From Paraburkholderia humisilvae (lineage in GTDB: Bacteria > Pseudomonadota > Gammaproteobacteria > Burkholderiales > Burkholderiaceae), in the NCBI RefSeq assembly GCF_902859855.1, contig NZ_CADIKH010000013.1, forward strand, positions 62,001-126,000: a stretch of DNA of 64,000 nt, written 5' to 3'. The notes under the pieces were generated by a model that was given only the letters and a program-made list of their open reading frames with translations, had not been told where the DNA came from and made no database searches. The position numbers and the translations under genes are program-made. Each line of letters opens with the position of its first letter. Positions within the stretch are counted from its first letter, which is position 1. Shown piece by piece: positions 15,733-24,558 of the stretch.

Positions 15733-17082
15733 CTATAGTCGGGAACCGGTGATCGTCGCCGCCGCACGTCCGCTGCGGCGATTCATCGCTAACGTCAGCA
15801 CGGCGAATAGCGTGACGAATGCGGCGACCACATACAGCCCGGCCGCGTAGCCGCCGGTCAACTGCTTCAACCAGCCGATCACAAACGGGCCGACAAAACC
15901 GCCGAGATTGCCGACCGAGTTGATCATCGCGATGCCTGCAGCGGCACCCGCGCCGGACAGGAACGACGCCGGCATCGCCCACAGCGGCGCCTTCGCGGCG
16001 CTAATACCGACGTTCACGATGATCAGCGCAAGCACCACTTCCACCACTGTCTGCGCCATGCCCGCGAACGCGAGTCCGAGTCCGGCCGCGACGCATGGAA
16101 TGATCACGTGCCACGCGCGCTCCTCCTTGCGATCGGAATGGCGCGCCCACAGCACCATGCCGAGCACCGCGAGCCCATTCGGAATTGCGTTCAGCATGCC
16201 GGTGCCGAACGCACTGAAGCCGAACTGCCGGATGATCTGCGGCGCCCACAAGCCGAGCGTATAGAGACCAGCCGACGTACCGAAGTAGATCATCGCCATC
16301 ACCAGCACGCGCGGATCAGCAAGCGCACGCCACGCGCCTGCCGTATGACCGGCATGACGGCCGCGCTCGCGGCTTTCTTCGCGCAGCGTGCCGAGCAGCC
16401 AGTCGCGTTCGTCGGGCGCGAGCCACGGCGCCTGCTCGGGCTTGTCGATCAACACCTTGAGCACCGCAAAACCGAGTAGCACCGCGGGCACTGCCTCGAT
16501 CACGAAAAGCCATTGCCAGTTCGCGAGGCCACCCATCATCGGCAGTTCCATCAGCGCGCCGGAGATCGGCGAGCCAAGCGCGCTCGACAACGGCGCCGCC
16601 GCCATGAACGCAGCGGCGGCGACGGCGCGCTGCCTCGCGGGAAACCATTGGGTCAGGTAAAGAATGATGCCGGGAAAGAAGCCCGCTTCCGCGACACCGA
16701 GCAGAAAGCGCATCACGTAAAACGACGTGGGTCCGGTGACGAACGCGGAGGCCGCCGACACCAGCCCCCAGGTGATCATCACGCGTGCGATCCAGATACG
16801 CGCGCCGACCTTGTTGAGAATGAGGTTCGACGGAACCTCGCACAGAAAATAGCCGAGGAAGAAGATCCCGCCGCCAAGGCCGAACAGGGTCGGCGTGAGA
16901 CCGATTGCCTTGTTCATCGAAAGCGCAGCGAAGCCGACGTTGACGCGATCGAGGAAGCTGACGAAGTAAAGCAGCATCACGAACGGCAGGATGCGCCAGG
17001 TGAGTTTGCGCACGACGCGTGCCTGTAATTCGCGGGCTTGTGATTCGCGAGCGTGCGACTCGCGTGATTGCAAATCGGCCAT
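15733..17082 (-). CDS. MFS transporter, anion:cation symporter (ACS) family
   Basis: The 449-residue 12-helix transporter has ACS hallmarks: KLTWRILPFVMLLYFVSFLD RVNVGFAAL, GGGIFFLGYFLCEVPSNLIL, RFLLGVAEAGFFPGIILYLT and QWFPARQRA. This subfamily imports sugar acids and organic acids such as tartrate, galactonate or phthalate with protons. It lies 190 bases downstream of a tartrate-type dehydrogenase on the same strand, which argues that tartrate or a related hydroxy-acid is the cargo. The ATG at 17082 has GGAG eight bases before it. The first 25 residues hold an imperfect repeat (RESHARESQARELQAR) unlike the rest of the family, perhaps from short DNA duplication. Confidence 0.9.
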   Translation of the reverse strand: MADLQSRESHARESQARELQARVVRKLTWRILPFVMLLYFVSFLDRVNVGFAALSMNKAIGLTPTLFGLGGGIFFLGYFLCEVPSNLILNKVGARIWIARVMITWGLVSAASAFVTGPTSFYVMRFLLGVAEAGFFPGIILYLTQWFPARQRAVAAAAFMAAAPLSSALGSPISGALMELPMMGGLANWQWLFVIEAVPAVLLGFAVLKVLIDKPEQAPWLAPDERDWLLGTLREESRERGRHAGHTAGAWRALADPRVLVMAMIYFGTSAGLYTLGLWAPQIIRQFGFSAFGTGMLNAIPNGLAVLGMVLWARHSDRKEERAWHVIIPCVAAGLGLAFAGMAQTVVEVVLALIIVNVGISAAKAPLWAMPASFLSGAGAAAGIAMINSVGNLGGFVGPFVIGWLKQLTGGYAAGLYVVAAFVTLFAVLTLAMNRRSGRAAATITGSRL

Positions 17083-17272
17083 GCGATGTCTCCGGTTGGC
17101 CGCGCCGTCGCCTCTGCGGGCGCAGCACGCTTGTTTTTGTGTTGAGGAGGGCGTGCTCCTTCAGATGCGCGTGCGCCGCTTGCGACATCGCAAGAGGCGC
17201 GCGAGCGGGCACCGTCTGTGCGGTGGGCCGCCGCCGCGTCGCGTCGAAACGTCTACGTGCTGGCGCACGCGC

Positions 17273-18364
17273 TCAGGCGGCAAGCGCCGGGCGCGTATGC
17301 GCGGCTATGTGTTTGCATACCGCGTCGGTCACCTGCGCGGTCGTCGCGGTGCCGCCAAGATCGCCGGTGTGCAGCGATGGGTTCGCCGTCACATGCTCGA
17401 TCGCGTCCATCAGGCGCTTTGCCACATCCGCTTCGCCGAGATGCTCGAGCATCATCACGACCGACCAGAACGTGCCGACCGGATTCGCCAGCCCCTTGCC
17501 CATGATGTCGAACGCGGAACCGTGAATCGGCTCGAACATCGACGGATAGCGGCGCTCCGGATCGAGATTCGCGGTCGGTGCAATCCCGAGGCTGCCCGCC
17601 AGCGCGGCAGCGAGATCGCTCAGAATGTCCGCGTGCAGATTCGTCGCGACGATCGTGTCGAGCGATGCGGGACGGTTCACCATGCGCGCGGTCGCCGCGT
17701 CGACGAGTTCCTTGTCCCACTTCACATCCGGAAACTCGCGCGAGACCTGCACGGCGATTTCATCCCACATCACCATCGCGTGACGCTGCGCATTGCTCTT
17801 CGTAATCACCGTCAGCAATTTGCGCGGGCGCGATTGCGCAAGACGGAACGCGAAGCGCAGCACGCGTTCGACGCCCGCGCGCGTCATCATCGACACATCC
17901 GTCGCCACTTCGATCGGATGGCCCTGATGCGCACGTCCGCCGATGCCCGCGTATTCGCCTTCGGAGTTTTCGCGCACGATCACCCAGTCGAGATCGGCGG
18001 GCTTGCAACGCTTGAGCGGCGCATCGATGCCGGGCAGGATCCGGGTCGGCCGCACGTTCGCGTACTGATCGAAGCCCTGGCAGATCTTCAGCCGCAGACC
18101 CCACAGCGTGATGTGGTCGGGAATATGCGGATCGCCGGCCGAGCCGAACAGAATCGCGTCCTTGTTGCGCAACGCGTCGAGACCGTCGGCGGGCATCATC
18201 ACGCCGTACTGGCGGTAGTAGTCGCCGCCCCAATCGAAGTTCTCGAACTCGAAGCGGAACGTGTCGCTGGGCGCGGCCAGCGCTTCGAGAACCTGCTGGC
18301 CAGCGGGCACGACCTCCTTGCCGATGCCGTCGCCGGGAATCGTCGCGATGCGATAGGTCTTCAT
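17273..18364 (-). CDS. Tartrate dehydrogenase/decarboxylase-type beta-decarboxylating dehydrogenase
   Basis: The 363-residue protein belongs to the isocitrate/isopropylmalate dehydrogenase superfamily, tartrate dehydrogenase branch: IPGDGIGKEVVPAG, FDWGGDYYRQYG, ILFGSAGDPHIPDH, VRENSEGEYAGIGGRAHQG, the catalytic region TKSNAQRHAMVMWDE and the metal-binding NLHADILSDLAAALAGSLG. It oxidises tartrate or D-malate with NAD and a divalent cation, often with decarboxylation. The ATG at 18364 follows AGGAGA at good distance; extra upstream codons to 18433 are not conserved-looking. It is first in an operon with the ACS transporter and is divergent from a LysR gene across a palindromic site. D-malate dehydrogenase is an equally possible activity. 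Confidence 0.9.
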   Translation of the reverse strand: MKTYRIATIPGDGIGKEVVPAGQQVLEALAAPSDTFRFEFENFDWGGDYYRQYGVMMPADGLDALRNKDAILFGSAGDPHIPDHITLWGLRLKICQGFDQYANVRPTRILPGIDAPLKRCKPADLDWVIVRENSEGEYAGIGGRAHQGHPIEVATDVSMMTRAGVERVLRFAFRLAQSRPRKLLTVITKSNAQRHAMVMWDEIAVQVSREFPDVKWDKELVDAATARMVNRPASLDTIVATNLHADILSDLAAALAGSLGIAPTANLDPERRYPSMFEPIHGSAFDIMGKGLANPVGTFWSVVMMLEHLGEADVAKRLMDAIEHVTANPSLHTGDLGGTATTAQVTDAVCKHIAAHTRPALAA

Positions 18365-18481
18365 GCTGAGGTGTCTCCTGTGGAATAACGCGCTGCGCGT
18401 TCGTGCGCAGGTCGGGTGAGGGGGTAAGTGCATCGTAGGGAATCGACGCCCGCTGCGCGCGCTGCTAGACTTAAACCACCT

Positions 18482-18496
18482 TTAACCGCAGGTTAA
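18482..18496. promoter_or_regulatory. Palindromic LysR-type operator between divergent genes
   Basis: TTAACC-GCA-GGTTAA is a perfect inverted repeat with a 3-base centre, 15 bases before the regulator start and ~120 bases before the dehydrogenase start. Related half-site-like sequences (TTAAACC, TTTAACC) precede it. LysR regulators commonly bind such dyads to repress themselves and activate the divergent operon. Confidence 0.55.
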
Positions 18497-18511
18497 CAAT
18501 CCGGTGTGAAA

Positions 18512-19420
18512 ATGAGCGGCTCAGTGCAACCGGAAGACCTTGCGTTTTTCTCCGTGCTCGCGGGGCGCGGCAGCCTGACCGCGACCGCGCGCGAGCTGGG
18601 CATCACCACGGCGGCGGTGAGCAAACACCTCGCGCAAATGGAGGCGCGCGCCGGCGTGGCGCTCGTCAATCGCACGACGCGCCGCATGAGTCTCACCGCG
18701 GAAGGCGAAATCTACCTGGCGCACGCGCGCCGGATTCTTGGCGAGATGGATGAGCTCGCACAACTGCTGGGCGGCGCGCGTGCGGCGCCAAAGGGACTAC
18801 TCCGCGTGAACGCGACGCTCGGCTTCGGCCGTAGTCATATCGCACCGGTCATCTCGCGCTTCGTGCAGCGCTATCCGGAAGTGGACGTGCAATTGCAGTT
18901 GTCGGTGGACCCTCCGCCCATCAGCAGCGACGTGTTCGACGTCTGCGTCCGCTTTGGCGAGCCGCCCGATGCGCGTGTCATCGCGAAGCGCATCGCACCG
19001 AACCGGCGCCTGCTGTGCGCGGCGCCCGCCTATTTCAAGCGGCACAAGATGCCGAAAACGCCGGCCGATCTTGCGCATCACAACTGCATCGGCATTCGCC
19101 AGGGCGACGACGGCTATGGCATCTGGCGTTTAACGAGCGGCCGCGGCGCCGTGCAAAAGACCACCGCGGTACGTGTGCGCGGCAATCTGACGACCAACGA
19201 CGGCGAGATCGCGGTGAAATGGGCACTGGACGGCCACGGCATTCTGATGCGCGCGGAGTGGGACATCGTCGAGTATTTGCGCAGCGGCGCGCTCGTTCAT
19301 GTACTGCCTGAGTATCGAACACCGGACGCCGATATCTTCGCGGTCTACTCGTCGCAGCATCAGATGTCGGCACGGGTGCGCGTGTTTGTCGAGTTTCTGA
19401 CAGCGCAGCTTCGCGCATAA
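18512..19420 (+). CDS. LysR-family regulator of the tartrate-type operon
   Basis: The 302-residue LysR protein (DmlR/TtdR-like) has the DNA-binding part AFFSVLAGRGSLTATARELG ITTAAVSKHLAQME and effector-domain blocks LRVNATLGFGRSHIAPVISRF, VCVRFGEPPDARVIAKRI and ALDGHGILMRAEWD. It is divergently transcribed from the tartrate-type dehydrogenase and transporter pair, the usual arrangement for an activator responding to the operon's substrate. The GTG at 18506 is an alternative start two codons upstream; the ATG is chosen for its better spacing from GGTG, though neither site is strong. A 15-bp dyad just upstream is its likely binding site. Confidence 0.9.
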   Translation: MSGSVQPEDLAFFSVLAGRGSLTATARELGITTAAVSKHLAQMEARAGVALVNRTTRRMSLTAEGEIYLAHARRILGEMDELAQLLGGARAAPKGLLRVNATLGFGRSHIAPVISRFVQRYPEVDVQLQLSVDPPPISSDVFDVCVRFGEPPDARVIAKRIAPNRRLLCAAPAYFKRHKMPKTPADLAHHNCIGIRQGDDGYGIWRLTSGRGAVQKTTAVRVRGNLTTNDGEIAVKWALDGHGILMRAEWDIVEYLRSGALVHVLPEYRTPDADIFAVYSSQHQMSARVRVFVEFLTAQLRA

Positions 19421-19479
19421 CGCGCCGCGTGTTCAACGCGTGGTCGCGTTCAGGCAGCACAGCGCGTCACGTCGTGACG

Positions 19480-20157
19480 TCATGCTTCGATACGTGCGCG
19501 CGTCACGCCGAGCAATGACGCCATCGCAGCACGTGCGCGCGACGCATCGCGAGCGCGGATCGCTTCGAACACCGCCGTATGTTCAGCGAGCGATGCATTG
19601 AATACGTCGGCGCGTTTCGCATTGAGCCTGAGTTGCGCTTCGAGCGTGCGTTCGATCAGCGTCCCGAGCGGAATCAGCAACTCGTTGCTGCACGCCGCGA
19701 GCACACTCAGATGGAATGCGAGATCCGCGCGCACCCATTCGTCGACATTGCGCGCGGCGACCATCGCCGCATGCGCGGCATCAAGCGCGGCAAACGATGC
19801 CTCGCTGCGCGACGCAGCCGCAAGCCCCGCCGCATATGGCTCGATCATCTCGCGCATGGCCTGCAGCTTCAGCGCAAAGTCTACCGGCGGCGCGACGCGC
19901 GAGTACCAGTCGAGCACGTCGACATCGAGCAGATTCCATGCGCCCTTCGGCCGCACCCGCGTGCCGACGCGCGGCCGCGATTCGACCAGCCCTTTCGATG
20001 TCAACGTGCGCAACGCCTCACGCAATACGGTGCGGCTGACGCCAAACGTCTCCATCAATTCCGCCTCGCGCGGCAGGATCGATTCCGGCGCATAGTCGCC
20101 GCGCAGAATGGCAGTCGCCAGCTGATAGGCGACGCGGCCGTGCAGATCTCGCTGAAT
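19480..20157 (-). CDS. GntR/FadR-family regulator with an apparent ATT start
   Basis: The 225-residue frame gives a full FadR-subfamily regulator: winged helix VAYQLATAILRGDYAPES, LPREAELMETFGVSRTVLRE ALRTLTSKGLVESRPRVGTRV, then an FCD all-helical effector domain (DFALKLQAMREMIEPYAAGLA, DLAFHLSVLAACSNELLIPL, EHTAVFEAIRARDASRARAAM). The frame has no ATG, GTG or TTG that keeps the DNA-binding domain whole. The first ordinary starts (TTG at 20058 and the adjacent ATG) would remove the front of the winged helix. An ATT at 20157 lies exactly seven bases after GAGGAG and is taken as the start. It is divergent from galactonate dehydratase and is probably its DgoR-like repressor, acting at the palindrome at 20219. 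Confidence 0.8.
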   Translation of the reverse strand: MQRDLHGRVAYQLATAILRGDYAPESILPREAELMETFGVSRTVLREALRTLTSKGLVESRPRVGTRVRPKGAWNLLDVDVLDWYSRVAPPVDFALKLQAMREMIEPYAAGLAAASRSEASFAALDAAHAAMVAARNVDEWVRADLAFHLSVLAACSNELLIPLGTLIERTLEAQLRLNAKRADVFNASLAEHTAVFEAIRARDASRARAAMASLLGVTRARIEA

Positions 20158-20164
20158 GACGGTT

Positions 20165-20170
20165 CTCCTC
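20165..20170 (-). promoter_or_regulatory. Ribosome-binding site that selects the ATT start
   Basis: GAGGAG on the minus strand is the only strong Shine-Dalgarno sequence in front of the GntR gene. Counting seven bases downstream reaches ATT, not a standard start codon. No in-frame ATG, GTG or TTG lies between it and codon 34. Confidence 0.6.
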
Positions 20171-20218
20171 GTGTCCGGCGAGCCGGGTGGGTCTTTTTTG
20201 AAGGCCAGCGTCCCAAAT

Positions 20219-20236
20219 AATACTATTAATAGTATT
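20219..20236. promoter_or_regulatory. 18-bp perfect palindrome, likely GntR operator
   Basis: AATACTATTAATAGTATT is completely self-complementary and AT-rich in a GC-rich setting. It lies 61 bases before the GntR start and 112 bases before the galactonate dehydratase start, in the position expected for an operator controlling both divergent genes. Confidence 0.65.
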
Positions 20237-20348
20237 TAAAGGCGATTTTGTTGTAGCATGTGGCTCCCCGGACCCCAGCAGTCCACCGGAAACCCCCAGG
20301 AAACCCAGCCAACCCCGACATTCGGCCGCATATCAAAGGAGACGCGCC

Positions 20349-21497
20349 ATGAAAATCACCCGCATCGAAACCTTTATCGTCCCGCCGCGCTGGTGCTTCG
20401 TGAAGATCGAAACCGATGAAGGCATCGTCGGATGGGGTGAGCCGGTCGTCGAAGGGCGTGCCCACACGGTCGCGACCGCCGTCGACGAACTGTCCGACTA
20501 TCTGATCGGCAAGGACCCGCGGCTGATCGAAGACCACTGGCAGGTGATGTACCGCGCCGGCTTCTATCGCGGCGGCCCGATCACGATGAGTGCAATCGCC
20601 GGCGTCGACCAGGCGCTGTGGGACATCAAGGGCAAGTTCCACGGCGTGCCGGTGCACACGCTGCTCGGTGGCCAGGTGCGCGACCGGATCAAGGTGTACT
20701 CGTGGATCGGCGGTGACCGGCCGAGCGACGTCGCGAATAACGCGCGCGCGGTGGTCGAGCGCGGCTTCAAGGCAGTGAAGATGAACGGCTCCGAAGAGCT
20801 GCAGATCATCGACACATTTGACAAAGTTCAAGGCGTGATCGATAACGTCGCCGCGGTGCGCGAGGCGGTAGGTCCGAATGTCGGCATCGGCGTCGACTTC
20901 CATGGCCGCGTCCACAAGCCGATGGCGAAGGTGCTGGCCAAAGAGCTCGATCCGTACAAGCTGATGTTTATCGAAGAGCCGGTGCTATCCGAAAACGCCG
21001 AGGCGCTGCGCGACATCGTCAATCAGACCAGCACGCCGATCGCGCTCGGCGAGCGTCTCTACTCGCGCTGGGACTTCAAGCACATCCTCGCCAGCGGCTA
21101 CGTCGACATCATCCAGCCGGACGCATCGCATGCGGGCGGCATCACCGAATGCCGGAAGATCGCGTCGATGGCCGAAGCGTACGACGTCGCGGTCGCGCTG
21201 CACTGCCCGCTTGGACCGATCGCGCTGGCGACGTGCCTGCAGATCGACGCGGTCAGCTATAACGCATTTATTCAGGAACAGAGCCTCGGCATTCACTACA
21301 ACCAGGGCAATGACCTGCTCGACTACATCAGGAACCCGGAAGTGTTCAAGTACGAAGGCGGGTACGTGTCGATTCCGCAGGGCCCGGGCCTCGGTATCGA
21401 AGTGAACGAAGAGAAGGTGCGCGAGATGGCGAAGGTCGGCCACCGTTGGCGTAACCCGGTGTGGCGCCACACAGACGGCAGCGTCGCCGAATGGTAA
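20349..21497 (+). CDS. dgoD: D-galactonate dehydratase
   Basis: The 382-residue enolase-superfamily enzyme dehydrates D-galactonate to 2-keto-3-deoxygalactonate. The metal ligands Asp183, Glu209 and Glu235 and the catalytic His185 fall at the same numbers as in the E. coli enzyme ([26 protein letters not shown]). Other signatures are [30 protein letters not shown] and [19 protein letters not shown] precedes the ATG at good spacing. It is divergent from a GntR regulator across a palindromic operator and is followed by a terminator, so it is expressed alone. The kinase and aldolase that would complete the pathway are not in the window. The ACS transporter nearby at 15733-17082 could import the substrate, but its location favours tartrate. 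Confidence 0.95.
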   Translation: MKITRIETFIVPPRWCFVKIETDEGIVGWGEPVVEGRAHTVATAVDELSDYLIGKDPRLIEDHWQVMYRAGFYRGGPITMSAIAGVDQALWDIKGKFHGVPVHTLLGGQVRDRIKVYSWIGGDRPSDVANNARAVVERGFKAVKMNGSEELQIIDTFDKVQGVIDNVAAVREAVGPNVGIGVDFHGRVHKPMAKVLAKELDPYKLMFIEEPVLSENAEALRDIVNQTSTPIALGERLYSRWDFKHILASGYVDIIQPDASHAGGITECRKIASMAEAYDVAVALHCPLGPIALATCLQIDAVSYNAFIQEQSLGIHYNQGNDLLDYIRNPEVFKYEGGYVSIPQGPGLGIEVNEEKVREMAKVGHRWRNPVWRHTDGSVAEW

Positions 21498-21529
21498 GCG
21501 TATCGCACCGATTCAAGCGCTGACTTGAG

Positions 21530-21551
21530 CGCCGCCTGCGGGCGGCGTTTT
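21530..21551 (+). terminator. Rho-independent terminator after dgoD
   Basis: A 7-bp GC stem, CGCCGCC (21530-21536) with GGCGGCG (21541-21547), closes a TGCG loop and is followed by TTTTCATTT. It sits 33 bases after the dgoD stop. Confidence 0.85.
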
Positions 21552-21779
21552 CATTTGCGCAACGCGCAATGCGTGAATTCTCGCGCAACGTTTCACCGAC
21601 GCTACGTTTTTTGCGCAAAACCCGCGGCGTGCAGGGTACCGCGTCCGCTCCGACGCCCGCGGCCTCGCGCGAGATCCTTGCCGCACAACGTCTGGCAGCA
21701 CGCTGCCCCACACACCCGGTGCATTTGGCTCGCTCCTTGCTAAATGGTCTGCGATACGACTCTTCGCAGATCGAGCGCC

Positions 21780-22082
21780 ATGACCGAATTCATTCCCGAC
21801 TACCTGATTCGCCAGCAAGCCGCCGTCGGCGCGCTTGTTCTGTTCGGCGTACTGCGCGTGATTTTCGCGGCGGTCGCGTACGACCGGGGCTGGCGCATTG
21901 CAATGGTGGAACGTTGCTTCGTGGCCGCTGCGGTTCTGTATTGCGTGCCGCAGCTATTCGATCTGTTCACATACGTGTATAACGCTCATGCCGCGTCAGC
22001 CGAACTGGAAGGCAAAGCCGCGGGCTGCGCGATCGCGCTTGTTTGCGCGCCGATTCTCGGTCATCGGCTGGGCTTCGAATGA
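21780..22082 (+). CDS. Small hydrophobic membrane protein, unknown function
   Basis: A 100-residue protein with three hydrophobic stretches: AVGALVLFGVLRVIFAAVAY, a second from FVAAAVLYCVPQLFDLF, and GCAIALVCAPILG near the end. The ATG at 21780 opens MTEFIPDYLIRQQAAVG. Its stop overlaps an ATG at 22079 in the next frame (ATGA), hinting at coupling with the following small gene. No family was recognised. Confidence 0.6.
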   Translation: MTEFIPDYLIRQQAAVGALVLFGVLRVIFAAVAYDRGWRIAMVERCFVAAAVLYCVPQLFDLFTYVYNAHAASAELEGKAAGCAIALVCAPILGHRLGFE

Positions 22083-22153
22083 AGGCCGTGCCGCGCGCCA
22101 ATGAAGACTGCGAAATAAAAACGACGCGATACGAAGAACAAAACGGAGGTAGT

Positions 22154-22351
22154 GTGCCGCACACCATCCCATACCGAACCGGGGACGTCCTCACGCTGAA
22201 GTCCGGCGGCCGCCCGATGACCGCCACATGGGTCGGCCCGGTCGCTTTTGCGCCAGGCATCTGGCTGATCTGCGAATGGTTCGACGACGCCGGCGAGGTT
22301 CAACAAGGCATGTTCGATGCGGCCACGCTCGAACTCGTTGCTCACGTTTGA
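22154..22351 (+). CDS. DUF2158 (YodC-like) small protein
   Basis: The 65-residue product has the short DUF2158 pattern: GDVLTLKSGGRPMT near the start, a central aromatic strand with CEWFDD, and a closing MFDAATLELV. These proteins fold as a small SH3-like barrel and their role is unknown. The GTG at 22154 follows GGAGGT closely, although the spacing is short; an ATG at 22079 overlapping the preceding stop codon would add 25 residues. The length suits the shorter start. Confidence 0.72.
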   Translation: MPHTIPYRTGDVLTLKSGGRPMTATWVGPVAFAPGIWLICEWFDDAGEVQQGMFDAATLELVAHV

Positions 22352-22410
22352 GCAGCGTGCGGAACGCGGCGGCCATACGACATGGCGGCGCTGATGCCCA
22401 CCCGCCCCGC

Positions 22411-23340
22411 TTAGCCTGCCGCGACGAAACCGGGCACGCTATCGGCTAGCGCCGCCGCCGCGGCGAACACGCCGATCATCACCATCGCTTCGAGATAAAT
22501 CAGATTCGCAAACGTGTGCGCGTCCATCGTCGACGCGGTGCGGCGCAGTCTGGGCAATGCGGAGAAGCGATTCAGCCCGCCGATCACAAGCGCGAGTGCC
22601 ACCAGCGCGAGCTTCAGAAACAGCACATGTCCCCACGTGGTCTGGTCGATCGCGGAGAACGAGCCGCCCGAGCCGCGCACTGCGTTGAACACGCCCGTCA
22701 GCAACACGAACGCCACCGCGACCAGCGACATATTCGACACCTGCGTAGCAGTACGGATCAGTACGCCGCGCGCGACCGACGCGCCGAGTGCCGGCAGCAC
22801 CGCGAACCCCGCTGCGAGCACGAGGCCGCCCCACACCGACGCGGCCAATACATGCAGCGTCTGCAAGCCCACTGCCGGCGACGCCGCACCCGCGTCGGCC
22901 GCGTGGCCAAGCGATGCCTTGCCGGCTGCCACCGCGATCACCGCGAGCCACAGCAGCGCATTGCGCAACATCCCGGTATGGCTGGCGAGCGACGTCAGCA
23001 GCAGCAACACCGCGCCGCCGAACGCGACCGTCCACGCGTAGCCGACGTGCGTTTGCGCGAGCACGGTCGGCACGACGCCGAGCGCGGCCGGCAAGCTGAC
23101 GCCGCCCATCGACGCGGACGCGTACAGCAGCCAGCCGAGATCGGCGAGCACCAGCACGATCGCCGCGGTCTGCATCGACCGTTGCGCCCGCAACCATGCG
23201 GGCCGCGCGGGCGCAACCTTCACCTGAGCATCCTTGGCAAGCCATGCGGCGAGCAACGCCGTGCCAACCGCGAAGGCGAAGGCGATGTTCATGAGCGCGG
23301 CCATCGCGACCTGCCCGATCCAGAGTCCGCCGAGGGTCAT
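22411..23340 (-). CDS. CopD-family membrane protein
   Basis: The 309-residue protein has about eight hydrophobic segments and the CopD-domain features QTHVGYAWTVAFGGAVLLLL, LQTLHVLAASVWGGLVLAAG, WGHVLFLKLALVALALVIGG LNRF and a C-terminal AMVMIGVFAAAAALADS. The conserved histidines near membrane edges resemble those proposed to handle copper in CopD. The ATG at 23340 opens MTLGGLWIGQVAM; no clear Shine-Dalgarno precedes it. The usual partner CopC is not next to it, and divergent cytochrome c genes lie 477 bases away. Copper import for cytochrome or oxidase maturation is plausible but inferred. Confidence 0.82.
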   Translation of the reverse strand: MTLGGLWIGQVAMAALMNIAFAFAVGTALLAAWLAKDAQVKVAPARPAWLRAQRSMQTAAIVLVLADLGWLLYASASMGGVSLPAALGVVPTVLAQTHVGYAWTVAFGGAVLLLLTSLASHTGMLRNALLWLAVIAVAAGKASLGHAADAGAASPAVGLQTLHVLAASVWGGLVLAAGFAVLPALGASVARGVLIRTATQVSNMSLVAVAFVLLTGVFNAVRGSGGSFSAIDQTTWGHVLFLKLALVALALVIGGLNRFSALPRLRRTASTMDAHTFANLIYLEAMVMIGVFAAAAALADSVPGFVAAG

Positions 23341-23817
23341 AGGAGATTCGGAAAGTTGACGTCGAGCGCGGCGACGGCGCGCGGGAAAAGCGGACACGCA
23401 ACAGCGGATGGGTTCATCAAAGGCTGATTGAAAGGTCGTGGAAGGACGCGGCCGCGGGTCGGACGCACTACGCGATACACTGCGTGACTCACTGCGGCCA
23501 TGAGTGCAGAACCCTGCGCAAAGGCGCCATCTTAAAGGAAGCGCAGAGCGCTGCGCAGGCTTGACTGCAAAGGGTTCGCGCGTGTACTGGGCGGCGTGGC
23601 CGCGCGCAGTGGGTAAAGCACCCCGGCCAGTAATGCGTCAAACTGTCGCATAGCCGCGGCGCGGCTGAACTTTGCCCTATGTGGCAAATAGTCACCATCA
23701 GTCATCGATGATAGAATGCTGCGTCGCCGCAGCGCCCGCTGCCATTGTTCGTCGCTATGTACGCTATACCGAGCCAGCTCGAAGCTCGGTCAGGTCCCCG
23801 ATTTCATGGAGTTACGC
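23341..23817. other. Intergenic region between copD-like and cytochrome genes
   Basis: No gene was found in this 477-base divergent region. It holds an inverted repeat TTTGCC-CTATGT-GGCAAA (23671-23688) about 130 bases before the cytochrome start and the palindrome TCATCGATGA (23702-23711). Either could be a regulator site. The canonical FNR/Anr motif TTGAT-N4-ATCAA was not seen. Confidence 0.5.
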
Positions 23818-24537
23818 GTGTCTTCAAGACGCATTTTCCGCCCGCTGCTTGCCCTTCTGTTGATTGGCAGTGCAGGCGTCTATAGCGCTGCGAAAGCGCA
23901 AACGCAGCCCGCCGCACCGGATACGATGGCAGCACGCGTTCAGGGCTGTACCGCATGCCACGGAACCCATGGCCAGGGCACCGACAACGACTACTTCCCG
24001 CGGCTGGCGGGCAAACCCGCGGAATACCTGTACAACCAGCTGAAGAACTTCCGCGAAGGGCGCCGCAAGTACCCGCCGATGAATTACCTCGTCACGTACC
24101 TGTCGGACGACTACCTGCACCAGATCGCGACATACTTCTCGCAGCAGCGCCCGCCGTACCCGCCACCCACCAAGCCGACCGTCTCCGAAGCGACCCTCGC
24201 GCGTGGCCGCCAGATCGTGCTGAACGGCGACGCCGCCAAGCAGATTCCCGCCTGCGTGGCGTGCCACGGCAAGGCGCTCACCGGCATGGAAGCGGCAATC
24301 CCGGGTCTGGTCGGCCTGCATTCGGACTACATCAGCGCGCAGCTTGGCGCCTGGCGTTCGGGTACGCGCCACGCGATCGAGCCTGACTGCATGCACACCA
24401 TCGCCACGCGTCTGTCCGACGACGATGTGAATGCCGTTGCCGCGTGGCTCTCCACGCAGCAGGCTCCGCAAAACCCTGTGCCGGCACCGGCCAATTCGTT
24501 GAAGACTCCGCTTGCCTGCGGCAGCGAACCGCAATAA
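23818..24537 (+). CDS. Periplasmic diheme cytochrome c (c4-like)
   Basis: The 239-residue precursor starts MSSRRIFRPLLALLLIGSAG with a cleavable signal ending near AKAQ (residue ~28). Two CxxCH haem sites lie at Cys44-His48 (CTACH) and Cys146-His150 (CVACH), each in a cytochrome c domain of ~100 residues, the layout of cytochrome c4. The GTG at 23818 is chosen because GGAG lies six bases before it; an in-frame ATG at 23806 lacks a ribosome site. It forms an operon with the following triheme cytochrome (21-base gap). It probably carries electrons from that partner to a terminal oxidase. Confidence 0.88.
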   Translation: MSSRRIFRPLLALLLIGSAGVYSAAKAQTQPAAPDTMAARVQGCTACHGTHGQGTDNDYFPRLAGKPAEYLYNQLKNFREGRRKYPPMNYLVTYLSDDYLHQIATYFSQQRPPYPPPTKPTVSEATLARGRQIVLNGDAAKQIPACVACHGKALTGMEAAIPGLVGLHSDYISAQLGAWRSGTRHAIEPDCMHTIATRLSDDDVNAVAAWLSTQQAPQNPVPAPANSLKTPLACGSEPQ

Positions 24538-24558
24538 GGCATTGGGAGAGACCATCAA

